A DNA stretch of 64,000 bases from Microbacterium sp. H83 (GCF_001650405.1 NZ_LWCU01000012.1:62001-126000), one strand, 5' to 3'; positions 16,861 through 26,628 are shown, counted from the stretch's first letter. Notes: generated by a model from the letters alone, not told the origin. Numbers and translations: made by a program.

Positions 16861-17852
16861 TGGCGGCCCGGATTCCCGCGGAGGAGCGCCTCACGAATCT
16901 CGTGGTGGCGCTGATGGCCACGGAGATCGGGCTGACCAAGCAGCAGATCCTCGACAACGTCTCGGGATACCGTCAGCGAGCGGATGCCGGTGCACGGTCC
17001 GACGCGCTCGAGAAGATGTTCGAGCGCGACAAGGACGAGCTGCGCGCGCTCGGCGTCCCCGTGGAGACGATCGGGGACCCGGCCGACCCCAACGATCTCC
17101 GCGAAGCGCGCTATCGCATTCCGCAGGCGGAATACGATCTGCCCGGGGACATCGAGTTCACCGCCGCCGAACTCGCTGTCCTCCAGCTCGCCGGCAGCGT
17201 CTGGAGCGCCGAGTCCGCCTCGGGGGACGCGAAGGCCGGTGTGCGCAAGATCCGCGCGCTGGGCATCGACGGCGATGAGCCCATCATCGGGTTCGCGCCG
17301 CGGATCACCGCTCGCGACGCCGCGTTCGCCCCGCTCCAGGACGCGATCGAACGATGCAGGGTCGTCTCCTTCGACTACCTCAAGCCGGGGGAGGACGCGC
17401 CGCGACGCCGCAGCATCCGCCCTCTGGCTCTCGTGGACTACGAGGCGCGCTGGCATGTCTTCGGCGTCGATATCGACCTCGATGCCGATCGGATGTTCCT
17501 GCTCAGCCGGATCGTCGGCGATGTCGCGATCACGGCTCGCACGTTCCCGGCGACGCTTCGCGACGGAGCGGGCGAGCGAGCCCTCGCCGGACTCGAGCGC
17601 GTCGCCGCGCAGAACTCCGCGCTGCTGGAGGTGACTCCTGGCACGGAGGCCTCGCTGCGTCTCGGTCGCCGTGCCACTCCGGCCGTGCAGGGCATCCACG
17701 TGCCGTTCGTCGACCTCCACATCCTCGCCGACGAGCTGGCGTCGTACGGCCCCGAGGTGCGCGTGGTCGAACCTGCGGCCCTCCGCGACGCGGTCGTGGC
17801 CCGTCTCACGTCGGTCGTCGCGACACACTCCGAGGAAGGCGGCCCGAGATGA
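16860..17852 (+). CDS. pafB: WYL-domain regulator PafB
   Basis: A 330-residue transcription activator. An N-terminal winged helix (ERLTNLVVALMATEIGLTKQQI) is followed by a WYL domain (RCRVVSFDYLKPGED, RSIRPLALVDYEARWHVFGVD) and a C-terminal WCX extension. PafB and PafC act together as the SOS-independent DNA-damage activator in mycobacteria, sensing ssDNA and working with RNA polymerase. The order pafB-pafC-tatA-tatC-helY is conserved across actinobacteria. No prcBA, pup or pafA genes are adjacent here. Confidence 0.92.
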   Translation: MAARIPAEERLTNLVVALMATEIGLTKQQILDNVSGYRQRADAGARSDALEKMFERDKDELRALGVPVETIGDPADPNDLREARYRIPQAEYDLPGDIEFTAAELAVLQLAGSVWSAESASGDAKAGVRKIRALGIDGDEPIIGFAPRITARDAAFAPLQDAIERCRVVSFDYLKPGEDAPRRRSIRPLALVDYEARWHVFGVDIDLDADRMFLLSRIVGDVAITARTFPATLRDGAGERALAGLERVAAQNSALLEVTPGTEASLRLGRRATPAVQGIHVPFVDLHILADELASYGPEVRVVEPAALRDAVVARLTSVVATHSEEGGPR

Positions 17853-18838
17853 CCGGATCGACGAGACCGCTCCTCGCCGCGGATCGGGTGCGGCTCTACC
17901 TGACGCTCGTCCCGTACCTGCTCGAGCACGGACAGGTGTCGCTCTCCGAGGCCGCCGAGGAGTTCGGCGTGACGCCCAGCGAGATGCGTCAGATGGTCGA
18001 GAAGCTGACGGTCATCGGCCTCCCCGGCGACTCCGGATTCTGGCAGCAGCCGCAGGAGCTCTTCGACATCAACTGGGATCTCCTCGATGAGGAGGACGTC
18101 ATCGAGATCACGAACGACGTGGCCCTCCGTCGGGTCCCCCGGTTCACCGCGCGGGAGGCGGCGGCCCTCCTCGCCGGCCTGCAGATGGTCGCCGCGGTGC
18201 CGGCGGTCTCGGACTCGGGCCTGGTGAGCGGCCTCATCTCCAAGCTGTCCCGCGGGGCGGCGGACGCCCCGGCGCAGGTCGTCGTCGCGCCGAGCGCCGT
18301 CGACGAGGTGCGTCAGGTCGTGTCGCGGGCCGTCCAGGACGGCGTTGCCGTCTCGTTCACGTACCAGGCGCCCGACGCGCAGCCGACCACGCGAACGGTC
18401 GACCCCGTGCAGGTGCTGATCACGAACGCGCAGTGGTACCTCCAGGGGTGGTGCCACATGCGGCGGGCGATGCGCACCTTCCACCTCGACCGCGTGAGCG
18501 ACCCGCGTCTGACCGACATCCCGATCACGCACGCCGGCGACCATGTGCCCGAGGCGTTCTCGGTGGCAGAGGACGAGGGAGAGGTGCGTGTCCGCGTCCC
18601 CGAGCGCATGGCTCCGCTGCTCGGAGACTTCCTCACGGGCGCGAACGCCGACGTGGCCGACGGCATCGTCACCGCGCGGCTGCATCTGGCGGATCCGCGC
18701 GGCATCAAGCGCCTCGCCGCGAAGTTCGGCGGGGCCCTCGAGGTCCTCGACCCGGAGATCGCGCGATCGGCCACCCGCGACTGGGCTGCGGCGGGACTCG
18801 CCCTGTATCGCGACCCGGACCACGACGACGCCGGTTAG
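17849..18838 (+). CDS. pafC: WYL-domain regulator PafC
   Basis: A 329-residue partner of PafB. The helix-turn-helix spans about residues 10-60 (YLLEHGQVSLSEAAEEFGVTPSEM). The WYL domain is centred on DGVAVSFTYQAPDAQ, VDPVQVLITNAQWYLQGWC and the FHLDRVSD strand, and a WCX domain closes the protein. The start overlaps the pafB stop by ATGA, so equal dosage is likely. The heterodimer is the known active form. The TAG stop is embedded in a TAGACT promoter hexamer for tatA. Confidence 0.92.
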   Translation: MTGSTRPLLAADRVRLYLTLVPYLLEHGQVSLSEAAEEFGVTPSEMRQMVEKLTVIGLPGDSGFWQQPQELFDINWDLLDEEDVIEITNDVALRRVPRFTAREAAALLAGLQMVAAVPAVSDSGLVSGLISKLSRGAADAPAQVVVAPSAVDEVRQVVSRAVQDGVAVSFTYQAPDAQPTTRTVDPVQVLITNAQWYLQGWCHMRRAMRTFHLDRVSDPRLTDIPITHAGDHVPEAFSVAEDEGEVRVRVPERMAPLLGDFLTGANADVADGIVTARLHLADPRGIKRLAAKFGGALEVLDPEIARSATRDWAAAGLALYRDPDHDDAG

Positions 18839-18864
18839 ACTCTACAAAACGACGAAGGAGAATC

Positions 18865-19125
18865 ATGGGCGCTTTCGGTTGGCCACATCTGCTGATCATC
18901 CTCGCCGTCATCCTGCTGCTCTTCGGTGCTGCGAAGCTGCCTGCGCTGGCGAAGAGCCTCGGTCAGTCCGCCCGGGTGTTCAAGGGCGAGATGAAGGCGA
19001 TGAAGAACGACGACGCCAGCGACGCGGCGACACCGGGCGCACCGGCCGCACCGTCGACGGCAGCACCCGACACGACGGCGTCGATCCGCGACACCGACCC
19101 GGGTCAGCCACCTCGATCCGCGTAA
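18865..19125 (+). CDS. tatA: Sec-independent translocase TatA
   Basis: An 86-residue protein with a single N-terminal membrane helix (PHLLIILAVILLLFGAAKLP). The FGAAKLPALAKSLGQ hinge and amphipathic helix are diagnostic of TatA. A flexible Ala/Pro/Thr tail follows. It oligomerises to allow folded proteins with twin-arginine signals through the membrane. AAGGAG lies before the ATG, and TAGACT at 18836-18841 offers an internal promoter. Confidence 0.95.
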   Translation: MGAFGWPHLLIILAVILLLFGAAKLPALAKSLGQSARVFKGEMKAMKNDDASDAATPGAPAAPSTAAPDTTASIRDTDPGQPPRSA

Positions 19126-19128
19126 TCC

Positions 19129-19938
19129 GTGTCGGCTCTGGATTCCGCCGATCAGGAGGCTGTGGGCCGCGACAGGCGGATGTCGCTGGGCGCGCACCTG
19201 ATCGAGTTGCGCAAGCGACTGTTCATCGGCGCAGCCGCTCTGGTCGTCGGCATGATCATCGCGTTCATCGTGACGGAGCCCATCATCGAGCTGCTGTCCG
19301 TTCCGATCCGCACGATCGCAGAGCAGCAGGGCCGTGAGTACACGGGTCTGAACTTCACGACCGTGACGAGCGGTTTCGATCTGCGGATGCGCATCGCCTT
19401 CGCGATCGGCCTGCTGATCTCCGCACCCGTCTGGCTCTGGCAGGTGTGGGCCTTCATCATGCCGGGGCTCACGAAGAAGGAGACGCAGTACACCTGGGGC
19501 TTCCTCGGTGCGGCCATCCCGCTCTTCTTCGGCGGATGCACCGTCGCGTTCTTCGTGCTGCCGCACGTCATCGAGATCATGGCGGGCTTCGTCCCGACCG
19601 GGATGGCCCAGTTCTTCGACTACTCCAGCTACTACGACTTCGTCTTCAAGTTCCTGATCGTCGTGGGCATCGCCTTCGTGCTCCCCGTCTTCCTCGTCGC
19701 CCTGAATCTCGCCGGCGTCGTCTCCGGTCGGGAGATCCTCAAGGGATGGCGCGTGGCGATCCTGGTGTGCACGATCTTCGCCGCGATCACGACTCCGCCC
19801 GCCGATGTGTTCTCGATGCTGCTGCTGATGGCGTCGATGATCGTGCTGTACTTCGCGGCGACCCTCGTGTCGATGCTGTTCGACCGTCGCAAGCGCAAGC
19901 GCGAGGACGCCGCCGGCCTCGTCCCCGGTGCCGCGTGA
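19129..19938 (+). CDS. tatC: Sec-independent translocase TatC
   Basis: A 269-residue receptor with six membrane helices. The N-terminal signature SLGAHLIELRKRLF is present, along with FIMPGLTKKE and the periplasmic loop containing YSSYYDFVFKF; the conserved Glu in the first loop and the TPPADVFSM loop also match. It binds the twin-arginine motif of exported substrates. GTG start. One candidate substrate encoded in this window is the M23 peptidase at 42498-43862. Confidence 0.95.
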   Translation: MSALDSADQEAVGRDRRMSLGAHLIELRKRLFIGAAALVVGMIIAFIVTEPIIELLSVPIRTIAEQQGREYTGLNFTTVTSGFDLRMRIAFAIGLLISAPVWLWQVWAFIMPGLTKKETQYTWGFLGAAIPLFFGGCTVAFFVLPHVIEIMAGFVPTGMAQFFDYSSYYDFVFKFLIVVGIAFVLPVFLVALNLAGVVSGREILKGWRVAILVCTIFAAITTPPADVFSMLLLMASMIVLYFAATLVSMLFDRRKRKREDAAGLVPGAA

Positions 19939-22409
19939 GCTCGCCGTCGGAGCGCTACGCCGCCGCACGTGAAGCCGCCACGACGCCCGAGACGGCGGCG
20001 TTCGCCGAGAAGCAGCGCTTCCAGCTCGACCCGTTCCAGATCGAAGGCTGTCACGCGCTCGAACGAGGTCACAGCGTGCTCGTCGCCGCGCCGACGGGTG
20101 CGGGGAAGACCATCGTGGGCGAGTTCGCGATCCACCTCGCGATGCAGACGCCGCGGGACAAGGCGTTCTACACGACGCCGATGAAGGCGCTGTCGAATCA
20201 GAAGTTCCGCGAGCTGGTCGACGTCTACGGACCGGACGACGTGGGTCTGCTCACGGGCGACACCAACATCAACGGCAACGCCCGCATCGTCGTGATGACG
20301 ACGGAGGTGCTGCGCAACATGATCTACGCGGACTCCGCCGCGCTGCGCGACCTCCGCTACGTCGTCATGGACGAGGTGCACTACCTCGCCGACAGGTTCC
20401 GCGGCGCCGTGTGGGAAGAGGTCATCATCCACCTCCCGCAGCACGTCCGGCTCGTCTCGCTCAGCGCCACGGTCTCGAACGCCGAGGAGTTCGGCGACTG
20501 GCTCGACACGGTGCGCGGGGACACCGAGGTGATCGTCTCGGAGATCCGGCCCGTGCCGCTCGAGCAGCATGTGCTCGTGCGCGACGATCTCCTGCCGCTC
20601 TTCGACGACCGAGCGGGTCTCGCGACCGCGAAGGTGAACCAGGAGCTGATGCGCATCCGCTCGTTCACCGGCTCGCACTACAACAGCAATCGCGAGGCGC
20701 AGTCCTATCGCAGCAACCGCCACGCCGGTCGACAGGCTCAGCGCCCGCCACGCGGCGGACGTCGCCCCGTACGGTCGGCCAACGTGCGCCGGATCGAGCG
20801 CATGGATCGTCCCGACGTCATCGAGCTCCTCGAGCGGGCCAATCTCCTCCCGGCCATCTTCTTCATCTTCAGTCGTGTGGGATGCGATGCGGCCGTCCAG
20901 CAGGTGCGACGATCGGGCCTGCGACTCACCTCGACCGAGGAGCGTGCGGAGATCCGCGCGATCGTCGAAGATCGCACGCGCACGCTGCAGGACGAGGACC
21001 TCGGCGTCCTCGGATACTGGGAGTGGCTGGACAATCTCGAGCGCGGTGTGGCCTCGCACCACGCCGGACTGCTGCCCGCGTTCAAGGAAGTGGTCGAGGA
21101 GCTCTACCAGCGGAAGCTGGTCAAGGTGGTGTTCGCGACCGAGACGCTGGCGCTCGGCATCAACATGCCGGCGCGCACCGTCGTGCTCGAGAAGATGGAG
21201 AAGTTCAACGGGGAGGCGCGGGTCGCCATCACGTCGGGGGAGTACACGCAGCTGACCGGACGTGCCGGGCGCCGCGGCATCGATGTCGAGGGGCACGCCG
21301 TCGTGCAGTGGACGGAGGGCATGGACCCGCAGGCCGTGGCCGCGCTCGCCTCCCGCCGCACGTATCCGCTGAACTCGAGCTTCCGGCCGACCTACAACAT
21401 GGCCGTGAATCTCATCGATCTCTTCGGCACGGTGCGGGCACGCCAGATCCTCGAATCGTCGTTCGCCCAGTTCCAGGCGGACCGCGCCGTCGTCGGTCTC
21501 GCCCGCCAGGTCCGGGAGGCCGAGGAGTCGCTCGAGGGCTACGCGTCCGCGATGGCCTGCGAGCACGGCGATTTCCTCGACTACGCCTCGATCCGCCGAG
21601 AGCTCAGCGACCTCGAGAAGAAGAACCGACAAGATGCGCAGGCGTCGCGCGTCAGTCGCGACAAGCGCCTGAAGCAGATCCAGACGCTTCGCAACCGGAT
21701 GCAGCGGCACGGCTGCCACCGCTGCCCTGATCGCGAAGCACACGCGCGCTGGGCCGAGAGGTACTGGAAGCTCAAGCGTCAGACCGACCGCACCCGCCGT
21801 CAGATCGAGAACCGCACCGGCACGGTGGCGCGCGTGTTCGACCGCGTCGTCGAGGTTCTGGAGACTCTCGACTACCTCGACCGCGACGGGGACGAGACGC
21901 GACTCACCGCTGCGGGACGCACGATGCGCCGCATCTACGGGGAGCGCGACCTGCTGGTCGCGGAATCGCTGCGCCAGGGCCTGTGGAAGGGGCTGGACGC
22001 TCCCTCCCTCGCCGCGATGGCGTGCTGTCTCGTGTACGAGCCGCGACGGGACGAGGCGAACTCGGGCGAGCGGGGTCTTCCGCGAGGTGCGTTCCGCTCG
22101 GCGTACGAGAAGACGACGACCCTGTGGGCGGAGCTGGACGACCTCGAGAAGGACCATCATCTGCCGGGCACGGAGCCGCTCGCCGCAGGCCTCGCGGGTG
22201 CCATGCATGCGTGGGCCAGGGGAGGCTCCCTCGATCGCGTCCTCGTCGACGCGGACATGGCCGCCGGTGATTTCGTGCGATGGGCGAAGCAGACGATCGA
22301 CCTGCTGGACCAGCTCTCGATCGTGGCCGAGGACGGCGCGCTGGCGCGGAACGCCCGCACGGCGCTCGACGGCGTCCGGCGCGGCATCGTCGCCTATTCG
22401 TCGATGTGA
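19935..22409 (+). CDS. helY: Ski2/Mtr4-like DExH RNA helicase HelY
   Basis: An 824-residue helicase. Motifs in order: Q-region FQLDPFQIEGC, Walker A APTGAGKT (about residue 48), MTTEVLRNM, DEVH box VMDEVHYL, SATVSN, and in RecA2 TETLALGINMPAR and QLTGRAGRRG. The C-terminal part has a coiled coil (DKRLKQIQTLRNRM, CxxC-like HGCHRCPD) and a DSHCT domain, as in the exosome helicases. It probably remodels RNA for decay or ribosome maturation. The GTG overlaps the tatC stop. The tatC-helY link is conserved in actinobacteria. Confidence 0.92.
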   Translation: MSSPSERYAAAREAATTPETAAFAEKQRFQLDPFQIEGCHALERGHSVLVAAPTGAGKTIVGEFAIHLAMQTPRDKAFYTTPMKALSNQKFRELVDVYGPDDVGLLTGDTNINGNARIVVMTTEVLRNMIYADSAALRDLRYVVMDEVHYLADRFRGAVWEEVIIHLPQHVRLVSLSATVSNAEEFGDWLDTVRGDTEVIVSEIRPVPLEQHVLVRDDLLPLFDDRAGLATAKVNQELMRIRSFTGSHYNSNREAQSYRSNRHAGRQAQRPPRGGRRPVRSANVRRIERMDRPDVIELLERANLLPAIFFIFSRVGCDAAVQQVRRSGLRLTSTEERAEIRAIVEDRTRTLQDEDLGVLGYWEWLDNLERGVASHHAGLLPAFKEVVEELYQRKLVKVVFATETLALGINMPARTVVLEKMEKFNGEARVAITSGEYTQLTGRAGRRGIDVEGHAVVQWTEGMDPQAVAALASRRTYPLNSSFRPTYNMAVNLIDLFGTVRARQILESSFAQFQADRAVVGLARQVREAEESLEGYASAMACEHGDFLDYASIRRELSDLEKKNRQDAQASRVSRDKRLKQIQTLRNRMQRHGCHRCPDREAHARWAERYWKLKRQTDRTRRQIENRTGTVARVFDRVVEVLETLDYLDRDGDETRLTAAGRTMRRIYGERDLLVAESLRQGLWKGLDAPSLAAMACCLVYEPRRDEANSGERGLPRGAFRSAYEKTTTLWAELDDLEKDHHLPGTEPLAAGLAGAMHAWARGGSLDRVLVDADMAAGDFVRWAKQTIDLLDQLSIVAEDGALARNARTALDGVRRGIVAYSSM

Positions 22410-22420
22410 GGATGGGATCG

Positions 22421-23944
22421 ATGTCCGACACCGACGCTCGAACGCGCCCGCTGCTGCCGCTCTGGGCCGCGGTGCTGAGCGCCGCGGCGGCCGCATTCCT
22501 GATGGATCTCGCGTACCCCGAAGCCGCGATCTGGATCCTGGCGTTCCCTGCGACGGCTCTGCTCCTGCTCGCGATGATCGGACGCCGGGCCGGGGGAGCG
22601 CTGCTGGTCGGCGGCGTCTACGGGGTGCTCTTCTTCGGTCTGCTCGTCTCCTGGACGTCGCGGTACCTGGGACCGGTTCCGTGGGCCGCGCTCAGCGTCG
22701 TCGAGGGCGGACTCACGGCCATCGCTCTCATCCCGATCACCCTGGCCTACCGGTGGCTGCCTCGGGCCATGACCGGTCGCGCCGGTCGCGTGCTGGTGCT
22801 CCCGGCCGTCGTCGCGGCGCTGTGGGTGGGGCGCGAGGTGTTCGTCGGATCGTGGCCCTACGGGGGGTTTCCCTGGGCGCGACTCGCGATGAGCCAGGCG
22901 CAGAGCCCGCTCGCTCCGGTGACGTCGTGGATCGGGATCGGCGGCCTGAGCTTCCTGATGGTGTTCCTCGTCGCGATGCTCATCGAGGTGGTGCGCACCC
23001 GCGAGTGGCGCCGACCCGCGATGCTGCTCGCACCGGCGGTCGTCGCCGTGATTCTCGTGGTGACGCCGCTCTTCCCCACGGACGTGAGCGGGTCCATGCG
23101 CATCGCAGCTGTGCAGGGCAACGGACCCAGCGGCTACTTCGACGTGCGCGAGGACTACTCGATCGTGCAGGCGCAGACCTCGGCCACCGTTCCGCTCTAC
23201 GGAGAGGATGTCGATCTCGTGGTCTGGCCGGAGGGCTCGCTCGACTACGACCCTTTCCAGGCGGAGGGGATCGCGCGTCGGATGACGTCGGTGGCGGCTC
23301 GGATGGATGCTCCGCTGCTCGCCAACGCCGCGACCGAGCGAGACGGCCGCTTCTTCAACACCTCGATGCTCTGGACCGCTGATGGCTTCGCCGAGCAGAG
23401 CCACGACAAGCGCCACCCCGTGCCCTTCGGCGAATACGTGCCGGATCGGGCGTTCTTCAACGCCCTCGCGCCGGACCTCATCGGGCTCCTGCAGCGCGAT
23501 TACACGCCGGGGACCAACGACCCCGTGATCGACGTCGACGGAGTGGCGGTCGGTCTCGCGATCTGCTTCGACGTCATCTACGACGATGTGATCCACGCCG
23601 GCGTCGGGGAAGGCGCAGAGGTCTTGGTCTTCCAGACGAACAACGCGGATTTCCGAGGCACGGACGAGAATCTGCAGCAGCTGGCATTCGCGCGGATGCG
23701 CGCGATCGAGACGGGACGCAGCGTCGTCAACATCTCGACGGTGGGAACCAGCCAGGTGATAAGGCCCGATGGCGCGACTGTGTCGAGTCTGGACGCAGGA
23801 GAGGCCGGAGCGTTGCTCGAGGATGTCGAGCTGCGCTCCGGCCTCACCGGGGGAGTGGTTCTGGGCCCCTGGATCCAACTGGTGCTGTTCTGGGGCGGTC
23901 TGGTCGCGCTGGCCTTCGGGTGGCTGCGCGGCCGCAGGCGCTAG
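22421..23944 (+). CDS. lnt: apolipoprotein N-acyltransferase Lnt (chromosomal copy)
   Basis: A 507-residue membrane enzyme with an N-terminal bundle of about six helices, an extracytoplasmic nitrilase domain and a last C-terminal helix. The catalytic triad is visible: Glu in LVVWPEGSLD, Lys in SHDKRHPVPFGEYVP and Cys in AICFDVIYDD. It adds the third acyl chain to the N-terminal Cys of lipoproteins. The ATG at 22421 is favoured over 22412 by GAGGATGGG upstream. A close paralogue lies at 49613-51223. Its stop overlaps the end of rbpA on the other strand. Confidence 0.93.
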   Translation: MSDTDARTRPLLPLWAAVLSAAAAAFLMDLAYPEAAIWILAFPATALLLLAMIGRRAGGALLVGGVYGVLFFGLLVSWTSRYLGPVPWAALSVVEGGLTAIALIPITLAYRWLPRAMTGRAGRVLVLPAVVAALWVGREVFVGSWPYGGFPWARLAMSQAQSPLAPVTSWIGIGGLSFLMVFLVAMLIEVVRTREWRRPAMLLAPAVVAVILVVTPLFPTDVSGSMRIAAVQGNGPSGYFDVREDYSIVQAQTSATVPLYGEDVDLVVWPEGSLDYDPFQAEGIARRMTSVAARMDAPLLANAATERDGRFFNTSMLWTADGFAEQSHDKRHPVPFGEYVPDRAFFNALAPDLIGLLQRDYTPGTNDPVIDVDGVAVGLAICFDVIYDDVIHAGVGEGAEVLVFQTNNADFRGTDENLQQLAFARMRAIETGRSVVNISTVGTSQVIRPDGATVSSLDAGEAGALLEDVELRSGLTGGVVLGPWIQLVLFWGGLVALAFGWLRGRRR

Positions 23945-24324
23945 GCCCCGATCTTCTCCCGAGTCGGGTCCTCGCCGGCGCCGCGACGGGCGCGGATGAA
24001 CGCGAGGCGCTCCTCGAGGAGCTCCTCGAGCTCGGCACGGGTGCGGCGCTCCATGAGCATGTCCCAGTGCGTGCGGGCCGTCTTCTCGTCGGCCGTGTCG
24101 AGCGTGACGGCCTGGCCGTCGACGTTCAATCGGGCGTCCGCGCCGCAAGCACGGCACTCCCACGTCTGCGGCGGTTCCGCGTCGGCCGCGAACATCAGGT
24201 TCGTGACGTGGCCGCAGGTGTCACAGGTATAGGTGGTTTCACGGCGCTCCATGAACACGACGCCCTCTTCGCTCTGTAGGCTCTGGGCGCCGAGTCGGAT
24301 GCCGCGCAGGCTGCGATCTGCCAT
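23941..24324 (-). CDS. rbpA: RNA polymerase-binding protein RbpA
   Basis: A 127-residue actinobacterial transcription factor. The order is an N-terminal tail and core domain with two Cys pairs (YTCDTCGHVT and WECRACGADA), a basic linker and the sigma-interacting C-terminal helix (RTHWDMLMERRTRAELEELL). It stabilises open complexes with SigA/SigB-type factors and affects rifampicin tolerance. GAGAGG precedes the ATG. A TATACC-like -10 lies about 30 bp upstream. Confidence 0.96.
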   Translation of the reverse strand: MADRSLRGIRLGAQSLQSEEGVVFMERRETTYTCDTCGHVTNLMFAADAEPPQTWECRACGADARLNVDGQAVTLDTADEKTARTHWDMLMERRTRAELEELLEERLAFIRARRGAGEDPTREKIGA

Positions 24325-24449
24325 TGTGTGGTCCTCTCGTCGCTGTCAGGTATAACGCTCCAGCCTGTGCGCTTCATCCACGCGGGCGCGTTCTCGGCAT
24401 GATTCACAGCCGAATCCCAGCGCGAACGCGTATGGGCGGGCCGGTGACC

Positions 24450-25223
24450 TCAGCGAGAGAAGGCGGCGAGGGCGGTGTCGGCCCTGTCGGTGACCACGCC
24501 ATCGACGCCGAGAGCGGCGAGACGCCGCATGGTCGACTCGTCGTTCACGGTCCATACGTGCACCTCCACGCCGCGCCGGTGCGCGGCTCGGAGCAGCGAC
24601 GGGGTGAGGACGCGGAGCGCACCCCTCTTCTCCGGGATCTGCAGCGCGTCGATGTCCTGCAGCACGCGAGCGGGGGAGAGGCGGGCGGCGGAGTACGCCC
24701 GGAGGGCGGCGATCGTCCGTGTGCCGCCGGACGTCGCCGGTCGCATCGCGGCCCCGGCGCGGAGCGTGGCTGAGACGGTCGCCCGCCGGTTCGCGTCCGA
24801 GAAGCTCGTCACGAGCACCCGGTGGGTATGGTCGGCGAGGATCGGACCGAGCGGCTCTGCGGCGGCATCCGTCTTCACATCGATGTTGAACCGCGCCGTG
24901 GGGAACGACGACAGCGCCTCGGTGACGGTGAGCAGGCCTCCGTGATCGGCGAACATCGCTGCGAGGTCGCGCGTCCGCACCTCCGTGACGGCACGTGGAT
25001 CACCCGTCAGACGCTCCAGTGTCGCGTCGTGGAACAGCACCACGTCGCCGTCGCCGGTCACCCGGCAGTCCGTCTCGATGTACTCGACGCCCGCCGCATG
25101 GGCTGCGGCGAACGCCGCGGCGGAGTTCTCCCAGACGCCCGAGTCCTCGCCCGCCGCGGTGATCAGACCGCGATGGGCGAGGACTCGAGGGTGTCGCGTC
25201 TTCTCGAAGTACGGGTGCGTCAC
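24450..25223 (-). CDS. glycerophosphodiester phosphodiesterase
   Basis: A 257-residue TIM-barrel GDPD enzyme. The catalytic HRG is in VLAHRGLI with ENSAAAF after it; metal ligands Glu and Asp are in YIETDCR and the second His in VLFHDATLERL. It releases an alcohol from glycerophosphodiesters to give glycerol-3-phosphate. There is no signal peptide, so it is probably cytosolic. The GTG overlaps the stop of the SPFH gene by GTGA. Confidence 0.9.
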   Translation of the reverse strand: MTHPYFEKTRHPRVLAHRGLITAAGEDSGVWENSAAAFAAAHAAGVEYIETDCRVTGDGDVVLFHDATLERLTGDPRAVTEVRTRDLAAMFADHGGLLTVTEALSSFPTARFNIDVKTDAAAEPLGPILADHTHRVLVTSFSDANRRATVSATLRAGAAMRPATSGGTRTIAALRAYSAARLSPARVLQDIDALQIPEKRGALRVLTPSLLRAAHRRGVEVHVWTVNDESTMRRLAALGVDGVVTDRADTALAAFSR

Positions 25224-26146
25224 GCGCCGGGGAGATTCGTCGGAGTCTGGCCGGGCTTCGGGGTGAAGGCGCTGCCGATCCCCTTCAGCGCCTCCGTGAG
25301 CTCGCTCGGGACGATCCACAGCTTGCTGGACGGGCTCTCGCTGATCTTCGGCAGCATCTGGAGGTACTGGTAGGCGAGGAGCTTGTCGTCCGGCTGCCCC
25401 TGGTGGATCGCGGTGAAGACGTTCTGGATCGCCTCCGCCTCGCCCTGGGCACGCAGGACGGCCGCCTGCTTGTCGCCTTCTGCGCGGAGGATCTCGGCCT
25501 GTCGGCGTCCCTCGGCCTCGAGGATCTGCGACTGCTTGGATCCCTCCGCCGTGAGGATCGCGGCGCGCCGGTCTCGCTCGGCGCGCATCTGCTTCTCCAT
25601 CGAGTCCTGGATGGAGACGGGCGGGTCGATCGCCTTGAGCTCGACACGGCCCACACGGATGCCCCACTTGCCCGTCGCCTCGTCGAGGACGACCCGGAGC
25701 TGGCCGTTGATGTTGTCGCGACTGGTGAGCGCCTCTTCGAGGTTCAGGCCACCGACGACGTTGCGGAGCGTCGTCGTCGTGAGCTGCTCGACCGCGCCCA
25801 GGTAGTTGGCGATCTCGTAGGTCGCGGCACGGGCGTCGGTCACCTGGAAGTAGACGACCGTGTCGATCGACACGACGAGGTTGTCCTCGGTGATCACCGG
25901 CTGCGGTGGGAAGGAGACGACCTGCTCGCGCATGTCGATCAGCGGACGAAGGCGATCGATGAAGGGCACCAGGATGTTGAGGCCGGGCGTGAGGGTCTTG
26001 TGATACCGACCGAGCCGCTCCACTACGCCGGCCGTGGCCTGGGGGATGATGCGGATCGATCGGGCCAGCGTGACCACCACGAAGATGATGATCGCGATGA
26101 CCAGGATCCAGCCGATCGCTGCGGGGATGAACGAGGAGTCGTTCAC
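25220..26146 (-). CDS. SPFH/Band 7 membrane protein (stomatin-like)
   Basis: A 308-residue protein with one N-terminal membrane helix (AAIGWILVIAIIIFVVVTLA), the Band 7 domain (RIIPQATAGVVERLGRYHKTLTPGLNILVPFID) and a long charged helical tail with repeats such as LEAEGRRQAEILRAEGDKQAA. It is paired with an NfeD protein 8 bp upstream. This pair forms membrane microdomain scaffolds in bacteria and may control membrane protein quality. AGGAG precedes the GTG start. Confidence 0.92.
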   Translation of the reverse strand: MNDSSFIPAAIGWILVIAIIIFVVVTLARSIRIIPQATAGVVERLGRYHKTLTPGLNILVPFIDRLRPLIDMREQVVSFPPQPVITEDNLVVSIDTVVYFQVTDARAATYEIANYLGAVEQLTTTTLRNVVGGLNLEEALTSRDNINGQLRVVLDEATGKWGIRVGRVELKAIDPPVSIQDSMEKQMRAERDRRAAILTAEGSKQSQILEAEGRRQAEILRAEGDKQAAVLRAQGEAEAIQNVFTAIHQGQPDDKLLAYQYLQMLPKISESPSSKLWIVPSELTEALKGIGSAFTPKPGQTPTNLPGA

Positions 26147-26154
26147 GGATTCTC

Positions 26155-26628
26155 CTAGTCGTTGATGGGACGGACGGTCGCGGTCGCCCCGTTGATCGTC
26201 GTGACGACGATCGGCGAGCCCTGCGGGATCGGAACGGGTGTGGAGGTGCGGGCGGTCCAGGTGTCGCCGTTGCTCAGCTTCACCTGTCCGGAGATCTGGG
26301 TGACGTCCTGCAGAGCGATGCCCCGGAGGTCCACCAGCGCGTCGACGTTCGACTTCGTGGGATCCTCGCCGCGATGGAGCCGTCTGATGAGCGGAGGGCG
26401 CAGGAAGAGGATGAACAGGGCCGCGGCGGCGGCGGCGATCAGCACCTGGACCCAGACGGGGACGCCGACGAAGTCGGTGACCAGACCCGCCACGCTGCCG
26501 AAGCTCAGCATCAGGAACGTGAAGTCGAGGGTCAGCATCTCGATGACGAGGAAGAGGGCGATGAGGACCAGCCACCCGACCCAGGCCCACTGGTCGATGA
26601 ACTGGACGAACGTGCCGAAGTCGTTCAT
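26155..26628 (-). CDS. NfeD-like membrane protein
   Basis: A 157-residue protein with three membrane helices in the first 90 residues, followed by an OB-fold NfeD domain (ALVDLRGIALQDVTQISGQVKLSNGDTWTARTS). It is the classic partner of the downstream SPFH protein. AAGGAGG lies before the ATG. It lacks the ClpP-like protease domain of long NfeD forms. Confidence 0.9.
   Translation of the reverse strand: MNDFGTFVQFIDQWAWVGWLVLIALFLVIEMLTLDFTFLMLSFGSVAGLVTDFVGVPVWVQVLIAAAAAALFILFLRPPLIRRLHRGEDPTKSNVDALVDLRGIALQDVTQISGQVKLSNGDTWTARTSTPVPIPQGSPIVVTTINGATATVRPIND

Noticed and set aside
19632-22496. 954-codon open frame opposite helY
   Set aside because: No start context or motif, and it runs across the ends of tatC and lnt. 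The plus strand encodes a complete helicase.
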